Positions 25,526 through 34,696 of a stretch of DNA of 60,202 bases are shown here, one piece after another. Below the pieces are notes generated by a model. It did not search any database and had not been told where the DNA came from. It was given only the letters and a program-made list of their open reading frames with translations. The stretch is from Gallionellales bacterium GWA2_60_142 (GTDB lineage Bacteria > Pseudomonadota > Gammaproteobacteria > Burkholderiales > Gallionellaceae). The stretch is taken from the NCBI GenBank assembly GCA_001801085.1, contig MGWR01000029.1, positions 1-60,202 of the forward strand, written 5' to 3'. A program made the position numbers and the translations under genes. The number at the start of each line of letters is the position of its first letter. Positions within the stretch are counted from its first letter, which is position 1.

Positions 25526-25820
25526 ACTTGACTCTGTAGGCTAGCGTTAACTAAATACCCTGCATGCCTGATAGGCTGGAGCTGGATGTTGCATCAGGAT
25601 GAAAGGCAATGGCAATCCGTATGTTTTGCATACTAGCGATGTTCCATTCCATAACTTGAGCAGTCTCACGCTTGGCAGCCCGCTTGTGGCTACGGCCACC
25701 CGCGTTGCAAGCTTAACCTGTGCAAGCGCAAACAACACGCCGCAGGCTTGTTGCGGCGGAGACTAACCTTCAGGTTATGTCGGAGCCAATAGCCTGCGCC
25801 GCAAGCGCGCATAACTTATG
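25526..25820. other. Non-coding gap with an attC-like imperfect hairpin
   Basis: No credible gene. From 25711 to 25780 the sequence starts GCTTAAC (fits RYYYAAC), ends GTTATGT (near GTTRRRY), has outer arms TAACCTG/CAGGTTA, and inner arms CGCAAACAA / TTGTTGCG that pair with one unpaired A. That resembles an integron attC site, with the low-GC gene beyond it. A second GTTATG...CATAAC pair lies at 25774-25815. No integrase is present, and the match to attC is imperfect. Confidence 0.35.
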
Positions 25821-26270
25821 CTAGCGCCGCTCTTTCTTCATCGCCGCAGCCGCCTCGCGTTTCGCATCCTTCTCCTTTTCCGTGGCTCTCTTATCATGCT
25901 GCTTCTTGCCCTTGGCGAGGCCGATCTCCAGTTTGACGCGGCCGCCCTTGTAGTGCATGTCCAGCGGCATCAGCGTGTAGCCGGCGCGTTGCACCTTGCC
26001 GATGATCTTGTCGATCTCGCTGGCGTGTAGCAGCAGTTTGCGGGTTCGGGTGGGGTCGGGGAGGATGTGGGTGGAGGCGCTGGTCAGCGGGCTGATGTGC
26101 GAGCCGATCAGGAAGAGTTCGTTGTCTTTGACGACGACGTAGGCTTCCTTGAGTTGCGCGCGCCCGGCGCGGATGGCCTTGACCTCCCAGCCCTGGAGCA
26201 TGAGGCCGGCTTCGTATTTGTCCTCGATGAAGAAATCGTGGAAAGCCTTCTTGTTCTGGATGATGCTCAT
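25821..26270 (-). CDS. smpB: SsrA-binding protein SmpB
   Basis: 149 residues. Carries tmRNA into stalled ribosomes for trans-translation. Conserved segments: [40 protein letters not shown] and the basic tail region [20 protein letters not shown]. Length and motifs are normal. It is divergent from ratA, the usual arrangement. No tmRNA gene was recognised in the window. Confidence 0.96.
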   Translation of the reverse strand: MSIIQNKKAFHDFFIEDKYEAGLMLQGWEVKAIRAGRAQLKEAYVVVKDNELFLIGSHISPLTSASTHILPDPTRTRKLLLHASEIDKIIGKVQRAGYTLMPLDMHYKGGRVKLEIGLAKGKKQHDKRATEKEKDAKREAAAAMKKERR

Positions 26271-26339
26271 GAAACATGATGAGTTTTGTGGTGTGTTCGG
26301 CTATTCTACCAGCCTTTGATTCGGCAGCTTCGGTAAGCA

Positions 26340-26650
26340 ATGGCCCTGGTGGAGAAAACGGTACTGGTAGCGCATAGCGCGGAGCAGATGTTTAATCTGG
26401 TGGATCGCGTGGAGGATTATCCGCAGTTCCTGCCTTGGTGCGGCGGCGCGAGCGTTATCGAGCGGGAGGGGGCGACGGTGCATGCCACGGTGCACATCGA
26501 TTACCACCACCTTAAGCAGCATTTCACCACCGAGAATACGCGCACGGCGCCGCACCGGATCGACATGACGCTGCAGGACGGGCCGTTCCAGCATCTGGAC
26601 GGAAGCTGGCAATCATCCACCGGGCAGAAAAGATTTATCCAGAGACATGA
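26340..26650 (+). pseudogene. ratA: ratA (START-like RatA family) with out-of-frame internal deletion
   Basis: The frame starts normally (KTVLVAHSAEQMFNLVDRVEDYPQFLPWC) and is RatA-like through FQHLDGSW (about 26609), then continues in unrelated residues and stops at 26693 inside ratB (117 residues; family about 145). In another frame, bases 26621-26650 read RAEKIYPET-stop, the ordinary RatA C-terminus, and that TGA overlaps the ratB ATG (ATGA). So about 41-42 codons, not a multiple of three bases, are missing between the two parts. RatA relates to ubiquinone-binding/ribosome-association proteins. Inactivation is inferred. Confidence 0.85.
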
Positions 26651-26955
26651 ACGAGACCATCAGCATCGAAGTGGTGTACGGATTGCCGTATGAGCAGACC
26701 CTGCTTAAGAAGGCTGTCCCCGTCGGCACGACCGTGGCCGAAGCGATACAGGCGAGCGGCATCCTGCAGAAACATCCCGATATCGATCCGGCGGCCAAGC
26801 TGGGCATCTTCGGCAAGCTGACCAAGGGCGATGCGGTGCTGCGCGACAAGGATCGGATCGAGATCTATCGCCCGCTGATCGCCGACCCGAAGGAGGTGCG
26901 CCGCAAGCGCGCCGAAGAGGGAAAGGTCATGAAAAAGGGCGGCGGCGAAGCGTGA
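26647..26955 (+). CDS. RnfH family ubiquitin-like protein (RatB)
   Basis: 102 residues, beta-grasp fold of the RnfH family: ISIEVVYGLPYEQTLL, VPVGTTVAEAIQASG, LGIFGKLTKGDAVLRDKDRIEIYRPL and DPKEVRRKRAEE (segments in order). Such genes follow ratA, often overlapping by ATGA as here. Function is not well defined. Its stop codon lies at the edge of the repeat copy C. Confidence 0.9.
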   Translation: MNETISIEVVYGLPYEQTLLKKAVPVGTTVAEAIQASGILQKHPDIDPAAKLGIFGKLTKGDAVLRDKDRIEIYRPLIADPKEVRRKRAEEGKVMKKGGGEA

Positions 26956-27097
26956 ACACCCCCGTCAATCTACTGCGCAGGCGGATTGCGGCGTTGCGCG
27001 GTGCTCACTCTCTCGCCTACCTGTTTGGTATGTCTCGGTCGTTGCGCTCCGTGCGCCTTGCACTCCGCCTTGCTCGCAACGATTGCCGGGGGTGTTC
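26954..27097. repeat. Palindromic repeat family, copy C
   Basis: Arms GAACACCCCCGTCAATC (26954-26970) and GATTGCCGGGGGTGTTC (27081-27097) pair at 16 of 17 positions. The core begins TACTGCGCAGGCGGATTGCG and ends TGCGCCTTGCACTC...GCTCGCAAC, as in copies A and B, but lacks their middle blocks (144 bases here). The outer arms share no sequence with those of A or B. It overlaps the ratB stop codon and its right arm supplies the GGGGGTG upstream of the next gene. Confidence 0.75.
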
Positions 27098-27099
27098 GG

Positions 27100-27981
27100 A
27101 TGCTTGATCACGACCTGCACTGCCATTCCAACGTGTCCGACGGCACGTTGACGCCGACCGAGCTGGTCGAGCGCGCGGCCGGGCGCGGCGTGAAGATGCT
27201 AGCGCTGACCGATCACGACGACGTGAACGGGCTGGACGAGGCGCGCGCCGCGGCGGCGCGGCACGGCATGGACTTCGTCAATGGCGTGGAGATCTCGGTG
27301 TCCTGGCGCAGTCACACGCTGCATGTCGTCGGCCTGGCCATCGATCCGCTTTACCCGCCGCTGGTGCAAGGGCTGCAGGGCCTGCGCAGCGGACGCGGCG
27401 AGCGCGCGCAGAAGATGGCCGACGAGTTGGCCAAGGCCGGCATCGGCGGCACGCTGCAGGGGGCTTATCGCTATGCGGCCAATCCCAACATCATCGGGCG
27501 CACGCATTTTGCGCGCTATCTGGTCGAGGCCGGGCACTGCAAGGACGTGAAGAGCGTGTTCAACCGCTATCTGGCGAAGGGCAAGCCCGGCTATGTGCCG
27601 CACGAATGGGCCAGCCTGCCGGATGCGATCAGCTGGATACGCGGCAGCGGCGGCATCGCGGTGCTGGCGCACCCGGGCCGTTACATGGTCGGGCGTCACA
27701 GCATGGGCAAGAAGACCATGCGCGAGTTGCTGGTCGAGTTCGTCGAATGCGGCGGGCAGGCGCTGGAGGTGGTGACCGGCAGCCACACGCAGGAGCAATA
27801 CGCCGAGTTCGCGCGCTACGCCGAGGAGTTCGGGCTGCTGTGCTCCTGCGGTTCCGATTTTCATAGCCCGAACGAGAGTTATCGCGACATGGGACGTTTG
27901 CCGGACCTGCCGCTGAGCTGCCGTCCGGTGTGGGAAAACTGGGCGACGGCCGCACCGTCCCCGATACTGAAGGTGGCTTGA
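27100..27981 (+). CDS. PHP-domain phosphoesterase (RNase AM / nucleoside 3',5'-bisphosphate phosphatase-like)
   Basis: 293 residues. Metal-binding PHP motifs: DLHCHSNVSDGTLTP, LTDHDDVNGL, GVEISV, VLAHPGRY and GSDFHSP. In E. coli the YciV (Rnm) gene also stands before yciO, as here, and its family acts on nucleotides and 5' ends of short RNAs. ATG 27100 starts the conserved part; the longer frame from 26986 lies in repeat copy C. GGGGGTG at the end of copy C serves as the likely ribosome binding site. Stop overlaps the yciO start by one base. Confidence 0.85.
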   Translation: MLDHDLHCHSNVSDGTLTPTELVERAAGRGVKMLALTDHDDVNGLDEARAAAARHGMDFVNGVEISVSWRSHTLHVVGLAIDPLYPPLVQGLQGLRSGRGERAQKMADELAKAGIGGTLQGAYRYAANPNIIGRTHFARYLVEAGHCKDVKSVFNRYLAKGKPGYVPHEWASLPDAISWIRGSGGIAVLAHPGRYMVGRHSMGKKTMRELLVEFVECGGQALEVVTGSHTQEQYAEFARYAEEFGLLCSCGSDFHSPNESYRDMGRLPDLPLSCRPVWENWATAAPSPILKVA

Positions 27982-28610
27982 TGGCGCAACATTTCGTGAT
28001 TCATCCGGACAACCCCAATACGCGATTGATCCGTCAGGCGGCGGCGATGCTGCGCGAGGGCGCGGTGATCGTCTATCCGACCGATTCCGGCTATGCGCTG
28101 GGCTGCCGTCTCGACGACAAGGACGCGGTGACGCGCATCCGCCAGATACGCCAGCTCGACGAGCAGCACCACATGACGCTGATGTGCCGCGACCTGTCCG
28201 AAATCTCGCGCTATGCGCGGGTGGACAACGTCAAGTTCCGTTTGCTGAAGAGCAACACGCCCGGCAGCTACACCTTCATCCTGGAGGCGACCAAGGAAGT
28301 GCCGCGCCGCCTGCAGCATCCGAAACGCAGCACGGTCGGCATACGCGTTCCCGATCATCCGGTGGCGCTGGCGCTGCTGGAAGAGATCGGCGAGCCGATG
28401 TGCAGTTCCTCGCTGATCCTGCCGGACGCGCACCATCCGCTGACTGACGTGGACGAGATACGCGAGTATGTGGATCGTACTGTCGACCTGGTCGTCGAAG
28501 GCGGCGCGGTGGGGCTGGATCCGACCACGGTGATCGACCTGACCGGCGATGCGCCGGTGCTGCTGCGGCGCGGCCGCGGCGACATCGCTCCGTTCGGGAT
28601 CGAGGAATAG
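27981..28610 (+). CDS. YciO/Sua5 family protein
   Basis: 209 residues. YrdC-like fold with MLREGAVIVYPTDSGYALG, RIRQIRQLDEQHHMTLMC (parts), SSSLILPD and TTVIDLTG. Such proteins relate to TsaC, which makes the threonylcarbamoyl-AMP for tRNA t6A; YciO members are poor in that reaction. Start overlaps the PHP stop by one base (TGATG). The next gene begins 2 bases after the stop. Confidence 0.88.
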   Translation: MAQHFVIHPDNPNTRLIRQAAAMLREGAVIVYPTDSGYALGCRLDDKDAVTRIRQIRQLDEQHHMTLMCRDLSEISRYARVDNVKFRLLKSNTPGSYTFILEATKEVPRRLQHPKRSTVGIRVPDHPVALALLEEIGEPMCSSSLILPDAHHPLTDVDEIREYVDRTVDLVVEGGAVGLDPTTVIDLTGDAPVLLRRGRGDIAPFGIEE

Positions 28611-28612
28611 CA

Positions 28613-29254
28613 ATGGACGAACTGATCCAGACCATCAGCCTCGCGGCGATCCCGGTGCTGTTCGCGATCACGCTGCACGAGGCGGCGCATGGCTATGTGG
28701 CGCGCCACTTCGGCGACATGACCGCGTACCAGCAGGGGCGCATCAGCCTGAACCCGATGCGCCACATCGACCCGATAGGCACGGTGCTGGTGCCGCTGCT
28801 GACGATGCTGGTCGGCGGCATCCTGTTCGGCTGGGCCAAGCCGGTGCCGGTGAATTTCGCCGCGCTGCGCCATCCCAAGAAGGACATGCTGTGGGTCGCG
28901 ATCGCCGGGCCGGCGTCGAATCTGGTGATGGCGCTGGGCTGGGCGCTGGTCTACAAGTTCGCATGGTCGTTCCCCGACAATTATTTCGCCGAGCCCATGT
29001 TGGGCATGGCCGAGTGGGGCATCAAGATCAACGCGGTGCTGATGGTGCTGAACCTGCTGCCGCTGCCGCCGCTGGACGGCGGGCGCGTCGCGATCAGTCT
29101 GCTGCCGTACCGTCAGGCGTTCCAGCTGTCGAAGATAGAGCCGTACGGCATGTTCATCCTGATCTTTCTGGCGGTCACGCCGGTGCTGGGCTGGATACTG
29201 CTGCCGCTGGTCAGGCTGGTGTATAAATTGATTTCTGTTTTGTTTGGGATATAG
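28613..29254 (+). CDS. M50 family (site-2 protease-like) membrane metalloprotease
   Basis: 213 residues, four to six hydrophobic segments. Zinc motif HEAAH near residue 22 and the second motif NLLPLPPLDGGR near 143; both fit the M50 rhomboid-unrelated site-2 protease family. GAGGAA precedes the ATG. Substrate unknown. In the same run as yciO and trpS (2 and 6-base gaps). Confidence 0.9.
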   Translation: MDELIQTISLAAIPVLFAITLHEAAHGYVARHFGDMTAYQQGRISLNPMRHIDPIGTVLVPLLTMLVGGILFGWAKPVPVNFAALRHPKKDMLWVAIAGPASNLVMALGWALVYKFAWSFPDNYFAEPMLGMAEWGIKINAVLMVLNLLPLPPLDGGRVAISLLPYRQAFQLSKIEPYGMFILIFLAVTPVLGWILLPLVRLVYKLISVLFGI

Positions 29255-29260
29255 GTAGAT

Positions 29261-30463
29261 ATGTTTGCGGATAGGGTTTTATCGGGCATGCGCCCCACGG
29301 GAAGTTTGCATCTGGGGCATTACCACGGGGTGCTGAAGAACTGGGTGCAGATGCAGCACGAATTCGAGTGCCTGTTCTTCGTGGCTGACTGGCACGCGCT
29401 GACGACGCATTACGACAACCCGCAGGTGATCGAGCAGAGCGTGTGGGACATGGTGGTGGACTGGCTCGCGGCCGGCGTCGATCCGGCGCATGCGACGATG
29501 TTCATCCAGTCGCGCGTGCCCGAGCATGCCGAGCTGCATTTGCTGCTGTCGATGATCACGCCGCTGGGCTGGCTGGAACGCATGCCGACCTACAAGGACC
29601 AGCAGGAGAAGCTGTCCGGCAAGGATCTTTCCACCTACGGCTTCCTCGGCTATCCGCTGTTGCAGAGCGCGGACATCCTGATCTATCGCGCGACACAAGT
29701 GCCGGTGGGAGAAGACCAGGTGCCGCACATCGAATTCACCCGCGAGATCGCACGCCGCTTCAACCACATCTACGGACGCGAACCGGGCTTCGAAGAGAAG
29801 GCCGAAGCCGCGGTGAAGAAACTGGGCAGCAAGAAGGCCAAGCTGTATGCCGAGCTGCGCGTGCGCTTCCAGGAGCAGGGCGACGACGAAGCGCTGCTGT
29901 CCGCGAAGGCGCTGCTGGACGAGCAGCAGAGCTTGAGCCACGGCGACCGCGAACGCCTGTTCGGTTATCTGGAAGGCGGCGGCAAGATGATCCTGTCGGA
30001 GCCGCAGGCGATGCTGACGGTCGCCTCCAAGATGCCGGGGCTGGACGGGCAGAAGATGTCCAAGTCCTACCACAACACCATCACGCTGCGCGAGGATGAG
30101 GCCAGCGTCGGCAAGAAGATCCGCACCATGCCGACCGACCCGGCGCGCATCCGCCGCACCGATCCGGGCACGCCCGAAAAGTGTCCGGTGTGGTCGCTGC
30201 ACCAGGTGTATTCGAGCGAAGACACCAAGCAATGGGTGCAGCAGGGCTGCACCTCCGCGGGCATAGGCTGCATCGAATGCAAGCAGCCGGTGATCGACGG
30301 CGTGCTGGCCGAGCAGCGTCCGATGCGCGAGCGTGCGCAGCAGTATCTGGACGATCCTGCACTGGTGAAGAACATCATCGCCGATGGCTGCGAGAAGGCG
30401 CGCGAACTGGCGCGCGAGACCATGCGCGACGTGCGCGAGGCGATGGGACTGAGCTACAGCTAG
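29261..30463 (+). CDS. trpS: Tryptophanyl-tRNA synthetase
   Basis: 400 residues, class I synthetase. HLGH (HIGH) lies in GMRPTGSLHLGHYHG near the N-terminus, and KMSKS is at the expected late position (GQKMSKSYHN). Charges tRNA-Trp. LLQSADILIYRATQVPVGEDQ is the central catalytic region. Longer than the common 330-340-residue type, with an insertion around 180-240 (EKAEAAVKKLGSKKAK) typical of one bacterial subgroup. Confidence 0.95.
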   Translation: MFADRVLSGMRPTGSLHLGHYHGVLKNWVQMQHEFECLFFVADWHALTTHYDNPQVIEQSVWDMVVDWLAAGVDPAHATMFIQSRVPEHAELHLLLSMITPLGWLERMPTYKDQQEKLSGKDLSTYGFLGYPLLQSADILIYRATQVPVGEDQVPHIEFTREIARRFNHIYGREPGFEEKAEAAVKKLGSKKAKLYAELRVRFQEQGDDEALLSAKALLDEQQSLSHGDRERLFGYLEGGGKMILSEPQAMLTVASKMPGLDGQKMSKSYHNTITLREDEASVGKKIRTMPTDPARIRRTDPGTPEKCPVWSLHQVYSSEDTKQWVQQGCTSAGIGCIECKQPVIDGVLAEQRPMRERAQQYLDDPALVKNIIADGCEKARELARETMRDVREAMGLSYS

Positions 30464-30468
30464 GCGAT

Positions 30469-31278
30469 ATGAGCGGAACCCAGCTGCCATTGCATCCTGT
30501 CGCGCATATCCACGGCGAGCCGCTGCTGGAGATGCCGCAGGACCTGTACATCCCGCCGGATGCGCTGGAGCTGGTGCTGGAGAGTTTTCAAGGGCCGCTC
30601 GACCTGCTGCTGTACCTGATCCGCCGGCACAACCTCGATGTGCTGGATATTCCGATGGCGGAACTGACCCGGCAGTACATGGGCTACATCGAGCTGATGC
30701 AGCAGAACCGGCTGGAGCTGGCCGCCGAATATCTGCTGATGGCGGCCGTGCTGATCGAGATCAAGTCGCGCATGCTGCTGCCGCGTCCGCCGAAGATGAG
30801 CGATGCGGAACCGGAAGACCCGCGCGCCGAGCTGATGCGCCGCCTTCTGGAATACGAGCAGATGAAGGAGGCCGCGCAGAAGCTCAACGAGCTGCCGCAG
30901 GCCGGGCGCGATTTCCAGATCGTGCAGGTGCTGATCGAGCGCACCGTGCAGGAGCGCCTGCCCGAAGTCAGCGTCGAAGACTTGCGCCAGACCTGGATGG
31001 GACTGCTGGCGAGAGCCAAACTGAACAAGCACCACAAGGTGCGCCGCGAACAGCTGTCGGTGCGCGAGCAGATGACGCATGTGCTGCGCTGCCTGCAGGG
31101 CGGCGAGTTCGTGCCGTTCGACCAGCTGTTCGAGCTGGACGGCGGCGTGCCGAAACTGGTGGTGACCTTCATCGCCGTGCTCGAACTGGCGAAGGAATAT
31201 CTGGTAGAAATCCAGCAAAGCGAAACATTTGGGAGCATCTATGTCCGAACAAGCCGAGCCATTGAAGCAGCAGAGTGA
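30469..31278 (+). CDS. scpA: Segregation and condensation protein A
   Basis: 269 residues. Kleisin of the SMC complex. The conserved N-terminus is [23 protein letters not shown], followed by [31 protein letters not shown] (in segments) and a C-terminal winged-helix part ([18 protein letters not shown]). Start at 30469 just after trpS, with scpB overlapping its end by 38 bases. Part of the trpS-scpA-scpB cluster. Confidence 0.93.
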   Translation: MSGTQLPLHPVAHIHGEPLLEMPQDLYIPPDALELVLESFQGPLDLLLYLIRRHNLDVLDIPMAELTRQYMGYIELMQQNRLELAAEYLLMAAVLIEIKSRMLLPRPPKMSDAEPEDPRAELMRRLLEYEQMKEAAQKLNELPQAGRDFQIVQVLIERTVQERLPEVSVEDLRQTWMGLLARAKLNKHHKVRREQLSVREQMTHVLRCLQGGEFVPFDQLFELDGGVPKLVVTFIAVLELAKEYLVEIQQSETFGSIYVRTSRAIEAAE

Positions 31279-32062
31279 CGCCGACGGAGGTCCGGCAGTC
31301 GAAGGAGAAGATATCAGCATCGACCTGTTCGGCGGGAAGATGGACCGCGAGCGGCTCAAGGTCGTGCTCGAAGCCGCGCTGCTGACCAGCACCGAACCTT
31401 TGCCGGTGTCCGAGCTGAAGAAACTCAGCGATGTCTCGCTGGACACGCGCCAGATGGAAAGCGTGCTCGAAGAATTGGCGCAGGACTGGCAGGGGCGTGG
31501 CGTGGAGCTGAACCGCGTCGCCAGCGGCTGGCGTTTCCGCGCGAAGCCGGAGGTGCAGCAATACTTGGATCGCCTGAACCCGCAGAAGCCGCCGCGCTAT
31601 TCGCGCGCGGTGCTGGAGACGCTGGCGATCATCGCCTACCACCAGCCGGTCACGCGCGGCGACATCGAGGATATCCGCGGCGTCGCGGTGTCCTCGCAGA
31701 TACTGAAGACGCTGGAGACGCGCGGCTGGGTCGAAGTCGTAGGTACCCGCGACGCCCCCGGCAAGCCCGAATTGTTCGCGACTACCAAGCAAATGCTGGA
31801 CGACCTGAATCTGCGCATGTTGAGCGACCTGCCGTCACTGCAGGAGATAGGCTCGCTGCTGGAGCAGGAGACGGCTGAAGCCGCTTCCATGCGGACATCT
31901 GCGCCTGAGCCCATAGCCGCACCGGCAGCAGAGCCTGCACCCGCACCCGTCGCAATACCGGCATCCGCTTCGGTGCCGGTTTCCAGCCCATCACATGCGG
32001 AGACGGATGCCCCCGAAGGTTGGCCCTTTGGGCCCGACGATGCGGCGACCGCCGGATCGTGA
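31241..32062 (+). CDS. scpB: Segregation and condensation protein B
   Basis: 273 residues. Two winged-helix domains: [21 protein letters not shown] at the start of the first and [21 protein letters not shown] in the second, followed by the [13 protein letters not shown] part. The C-terminal 70 residues are a long Ala/Pro-rich tail rather than the compact end of many ScpB proteins. Start at ATG 31241 with GGGAGC upstream; overlaps scpA by 38 bases. Confidence 0.93.
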   Translation: MSEQAEPLKQQSDADGGPAVEGEDISIDLFGGKMDRERLKVVLEAALLTSTEPLPVSELKKLSDVSLDTRQMESVLEELAQDWQGRGVELNRVASGWRFRAKPEVQQYLDRLNPQKPPRYSRAVLETLAIIAYHQPVTRGDIEDIRGVAVSSQILKTLETRGWVEVVGTRDAPGKPELFATTKQMLDDLNLRMLSDLPSLQEIGSLLEQETAEAASMRTSAPEPIAAPAAEPAPAPVAIPASASVPVSSPSHAETDAPEGWPFGPDDAATAGS

Positions 32063-32076
32063 ATCGTGCCCCTGCG

Positions 32077-32205
32077 GTTGGGGACATCGTCCTGAACTTA
32101 TCCTCGTTGCAGGAGATTCGCGAGTACATTGTCAATAACCCAGCGCAACAGGCGGATGCAGTCGGGCCGGTCTCATCGGCAAGAGCGATTGCGCCAAATG
32201 ACTGA
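32077..32205 (+). pseudogene. Possible remnant of a REP-associated transposase C-terminus
   Basis: In one frame the sequence just after scpB reads LQEIREYIVNNPAQ, which resembles the C-terminal IREYIxNNP motif of REP-associated (Y1-type) transposases. The rest of the frame is unlike any transposase. Only about 20 residues match, so this is a suggestion from motif memory. Confidence 0.3.
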
Positions 32206-32339
32206 GGGTTACCAGTGGGCAGAGATTTTTTTATTGTTTTAAGCGCGGATTTGCGCCATTATTCGCGCCGCCCGGTTGGCGCCTACTGGCGCACCGATCC
32301 TAAATTTCTTCGGAATTTCCTGAATATTTCTGTTTACCG

Positions 32340-33086
32340 ATGCGCATTCTGATCAGCAATGACGACGGTTATTTCGCACCCGGCCTGTCCTGTCTGGCCG
32401 AGCATCTTTCCTATGTCGCAGAAGTCGTCGTGGTCGCGCCCGAGCGCGACCGTTCGGGCGCTTCCAATTCGCTGACGCTGGATAGACCGCTCAAGCTGCG
32501 CAAGGCCCCCAACGGTTTCTATTACGTCAACGGCACGCCGACCGACTGCGTGCATCTGGCCGTCACCGGCATGCTGGACTATCAGCCGGACATGGTCGTC
32601 TCGGGCATCAATGCCGGCGCGAACATGGGCGACGACACGATCTATTCCGGCACGGTGGCGGCGGCGACCGAAGGCTTTTTGCTCGGCATTCCGTCCATCG
32701 CTGTCTCGCTGGTCGGCAAGGAGTTGGTCCATTACGAAACGGCGGCGCGGGTTGCGACCGGACTGGTGCAGCGCTTTGCCGCGCAGACGCATAGCCATCC
32801 CTGGCTGCTGAACGTGAATGTGCCGGACGTGCCCTATGAAGATTTGCAGGGCATCGAAGTGACGCGCCTCGGCAAGCGCCACAAGGCAGAGCCGGTAATC
32901 AAGGCCAGTAACCCGCACGGCGAAACCGTGTACTGGGTGGGTGCTGCCGGCAAGGCGCAGGATGCGGGCGAGGGTACGGATTTCAACGCGCTGGCGCAGC
33001 AGCGTGCATCGATCACGCCGTTGCAAATCGATCTGACGCAATATGGCCAGCTCGACGCGGTGCGCGATTGGATGGGGCACCGATGA
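32340..33086 (+). CDS. surE: 5'/3'-nucleotidase SurE
   Basis: 248 residues. Metal-dependent nucleotidase. N-terminal [11 protein letters not shown] holds the metal-binding DD, next NSLTLDRPL, the loop [22 protein letters not shown] (segments) and [12 protein letters not shown]. Typical length about 250. No strong ribosome binding site. Overlaps pcm by 4 bases (ATGA). First of surE-pcm-nlpD. Confidence 0.95.
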   Translation: MRILISNDDGYFAPGLSCLAEHLSYVAEVVVVAPERDRSGASNSLTLDRPLKLRKAPNGFYYVNGTPTDCVHLAVTGMLDYQPDMVVSGINAGANMGDDTIYSGTVAAATEGFLLGIPSIAVSLVGKELVHYETAARVATGLVQRFAAQTHSHPWLLNVNVPDVPYEDLQGIEVTRLGKRHKAEPVIKASNPHGETVYWVGAAGKAQDAGEGTDFNALAQQRASITPLQIDLTQYGQLDAVRDWMGHR

Positions 33087-33739
33087 TCGCGAAAATCAAC
33101 GGCATCGGCATGACCTCGCAGCGCACCCGCATGCGCATGATCGAGCGCCTGCGCGAGCAAGGCGTCAAGGACGAGGTCGTGCTGGCGGCGATGCTCGAGA
33201 CGCCGCGCCACCTGTTCATCGACGAGGCGCTGGCCAGCCGCGCCTACGACGACGTGTCGCTGCCGATCAACTACAACCAGACCATCTCCCAGCCCTATAT
33301 CGTCGCGCGCATGATCGAGATCATGCGCAACGGCAAGCAGCTCAACCGCGTGCTGGAGGTCGGCACAGGCTGCGGCTACCAGGCTGCGGTGCTGTCTCCG
33401 GTGGCGAAAGAGGTTTACACCGTCGAGCGCATCCAGCCGCTGTACGAGCGGGCGCGCCGCCAGTTGCGCGACCTGAAGCTGCGCAACGTCAGCGTGCGCT
33501 ACGCCGACGGCACCGCGGGCTTGCCGGAACTGGGTCCGTTCGACGGCATCATCATGGCTTGCGCCGCACCGGCATTGTCCGCCGTACTGCGCGAGCAACT
33601 GGCGGTCGGCGGCAGGATGGTGATCCCGGTCGGGATGCAGGAACAATGGTTGTATCTGGTCGAACGCGACGAGCGCGGCTTCCGCGAGACCCGGCTGGAG
33701 CCGGTGAAGTTCGTACCCTTGTTGATGGGAAAAGCATGA
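33083..33739 (+). CDS. pcm: Protein-L-isoaspartate O-methyltransferase
   Basis: 218 residues. Repairs isoaspartyl residues. The SAM-binding [11 protein letters not shown] and preceding [13 protein letters not shown] are family-specific, with PRHLFIDEA earlier. Start at 33083 overlaps the surE stop (ATGA). The stop overlaps the nlpD start by 4 bases, so the three genes are coupled. Confidence 0.95.
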   Translation: MIAKINGIGMTSQRTRMRMIERLREQGVKDEVVLAAMLETPRHLFIDEALASRAYDDVSLPINYNQTISQPYIVARMIEIMRNGKQLNRVLEVGTGCGYQAAVLSPVAKEVYTVERIQPLYERARRQLRDLKLRNVSVRYADGTAGLPELGPFDGIIMACAAPALSAVLREQLAVGGRMVIPVGMQEQWLYLVERDERGFRETRLEPVKFVPLLMGKA

Positions 33740-34650
33740 GCAGATTTAATCGTATATTCGCCTTGCTGGTCGCGGCGGTTATTCTGGCCGGATGCGCATC
33801 GAGCAAGCAGCGCGCGCCGGTGGTCGAGCGCAGCGGTGCGGCTTCGAAGGCGGCGGTCGCTGCCGAGACGGCGCGTGCAAAAGCGCAGCGCGAGAGGGAT
33901 TGGCGACCTGCCGTGCATGTGGTGCAGAAAGGCGAGACGCTGTACAGCATCGCGTTCAATTACGGTTTCGATTACCACGAACTGGCCGAACTGAACGGCA
34001 TCACCGATCCGAACCTGATCTCGATAGGTCAGCAGATTCGTTTGTTCCCGGGTGCGTCGCGTCCCGTGCCCGTGGCGGAAAGTAAGTCATCTGAGCCGGC
34101 GATCAAGGATCAGCCCAAGCTGGTGAAGTATGCTTATAGCGAGGCGGCGGTGGCGCAACTCGCCAAGCCGGAGACGGCCGACAAGCCGGTTGTTGTTGCG
34201 CCTAAACCGGAGAAGGTCGAACCCAAGCCGAAACCGGAGGTCAAGCCGGCCGAAGAGAGCGCCGAAGTCGAACCCGATGCCGACATCGAGTGGAGCCTGC
34301 CGACGCAGGGCAAGGTGATCGCCGGATTTTCGGAAGCGGCCAATCGCAAAGGTGTCGATATCTCCGGAAAACTGGGGCAGCCGGTCAACGCCAGCGCGCC
34401 GGGCAAGGTCGTCTACAGCGGCAGCGGCCTGCGCGGTTACGGCAAGCTGGTCATCGTCAAGCACAACAGCACTTTCCTCAGCGCCTATGCCCACAACGAC
34501 AAGGTCCTGGTCAAGGAAGGGCAGAACGTCATGCGCGGCCAGAAGATCGCCGAAATGGGCAACACCGACGCCGATCAAGTCAAGCTGCACTTCGAAGTGC
34601 GCCGATTCGGCAAACCGGTCGATCCGGCGAAATATCTCTCCCTCAAATAA
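33736..34650 (+). CDS. nlpD: NlpD-like lipoprotein with LysM and LytM domains
   Basis: 304 residues. Lipoprotein signal with lipobox LAGC (C20). A LysM domain (HVVQKGETLYSIAFNYGF to SIGQQIRLF, about residues 60-105) binds peptidoglycan. After a Lys/Pro/Glu-rich linker, the C-terminal LytM domain (about 180-304) reads KGVDISGKLGQPV and HFEVRRFGKPV: the first metal ligand His is absent, so it is likely a catalytically inactive amidase activator like E. coli NlpD. rpoS, which usually follows, is not present. Confidence 0.92.
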   Translation: MSRFNRIFALLVAAVILAGCASSKQRAPVVERSGAASKAAVAAETARAKAQRERDWRPAVHVVQKGETLYSIAFNYGFDYHELAELNGITDPNLISIGQQIRLFPGASRPVPVAESKSSEPAIKDQPKLVKYAYSEAAVAQLAKPETADKPVVVAPKPEKVEPKPKPEVKPAEESAEVEPDADIEWSLPTQGKVIAGFSEAANRKGVDISGKLGQPVNASAPGKVVYSGSGLRGYGKLVIVKHNSTFLSAYAHNDKVLVKEGQNVMRGQKIAEMGNTDADQVKLHFEVRRFGKPVDPAKYLSLK

Positions 34651-34678
34651 GGGCACGTAAGACATTTGTTCCGGCACC

Positions 34679-34696
34679 GGCACGGCGCGCCGTGCC
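34679..34696. repeat. Perfect 18-base palindrome
   Basis: GGCACGGCGCGCCGTGCC is a perfect palindrome between nlpD and the radical SAM gene, followed by CCTACG. Looks like another dispersed intergenic palindrome family; could act as a hairpin at the end of the surE-pcm-nlpD transcript. No T-run follows. Confidence 0.6.

Noticed and set aside
25547-25738. 63-codon minus-strand frame in the smpB/HEPN gap
   Set aside because: No start signal, no family; region looks like a non-coding hairpin area.
26340-26693. ratA as an intact 117-residue gene
   Set aside because: The C-terminal third is replaced and the native C-terminus is readable in another frame.
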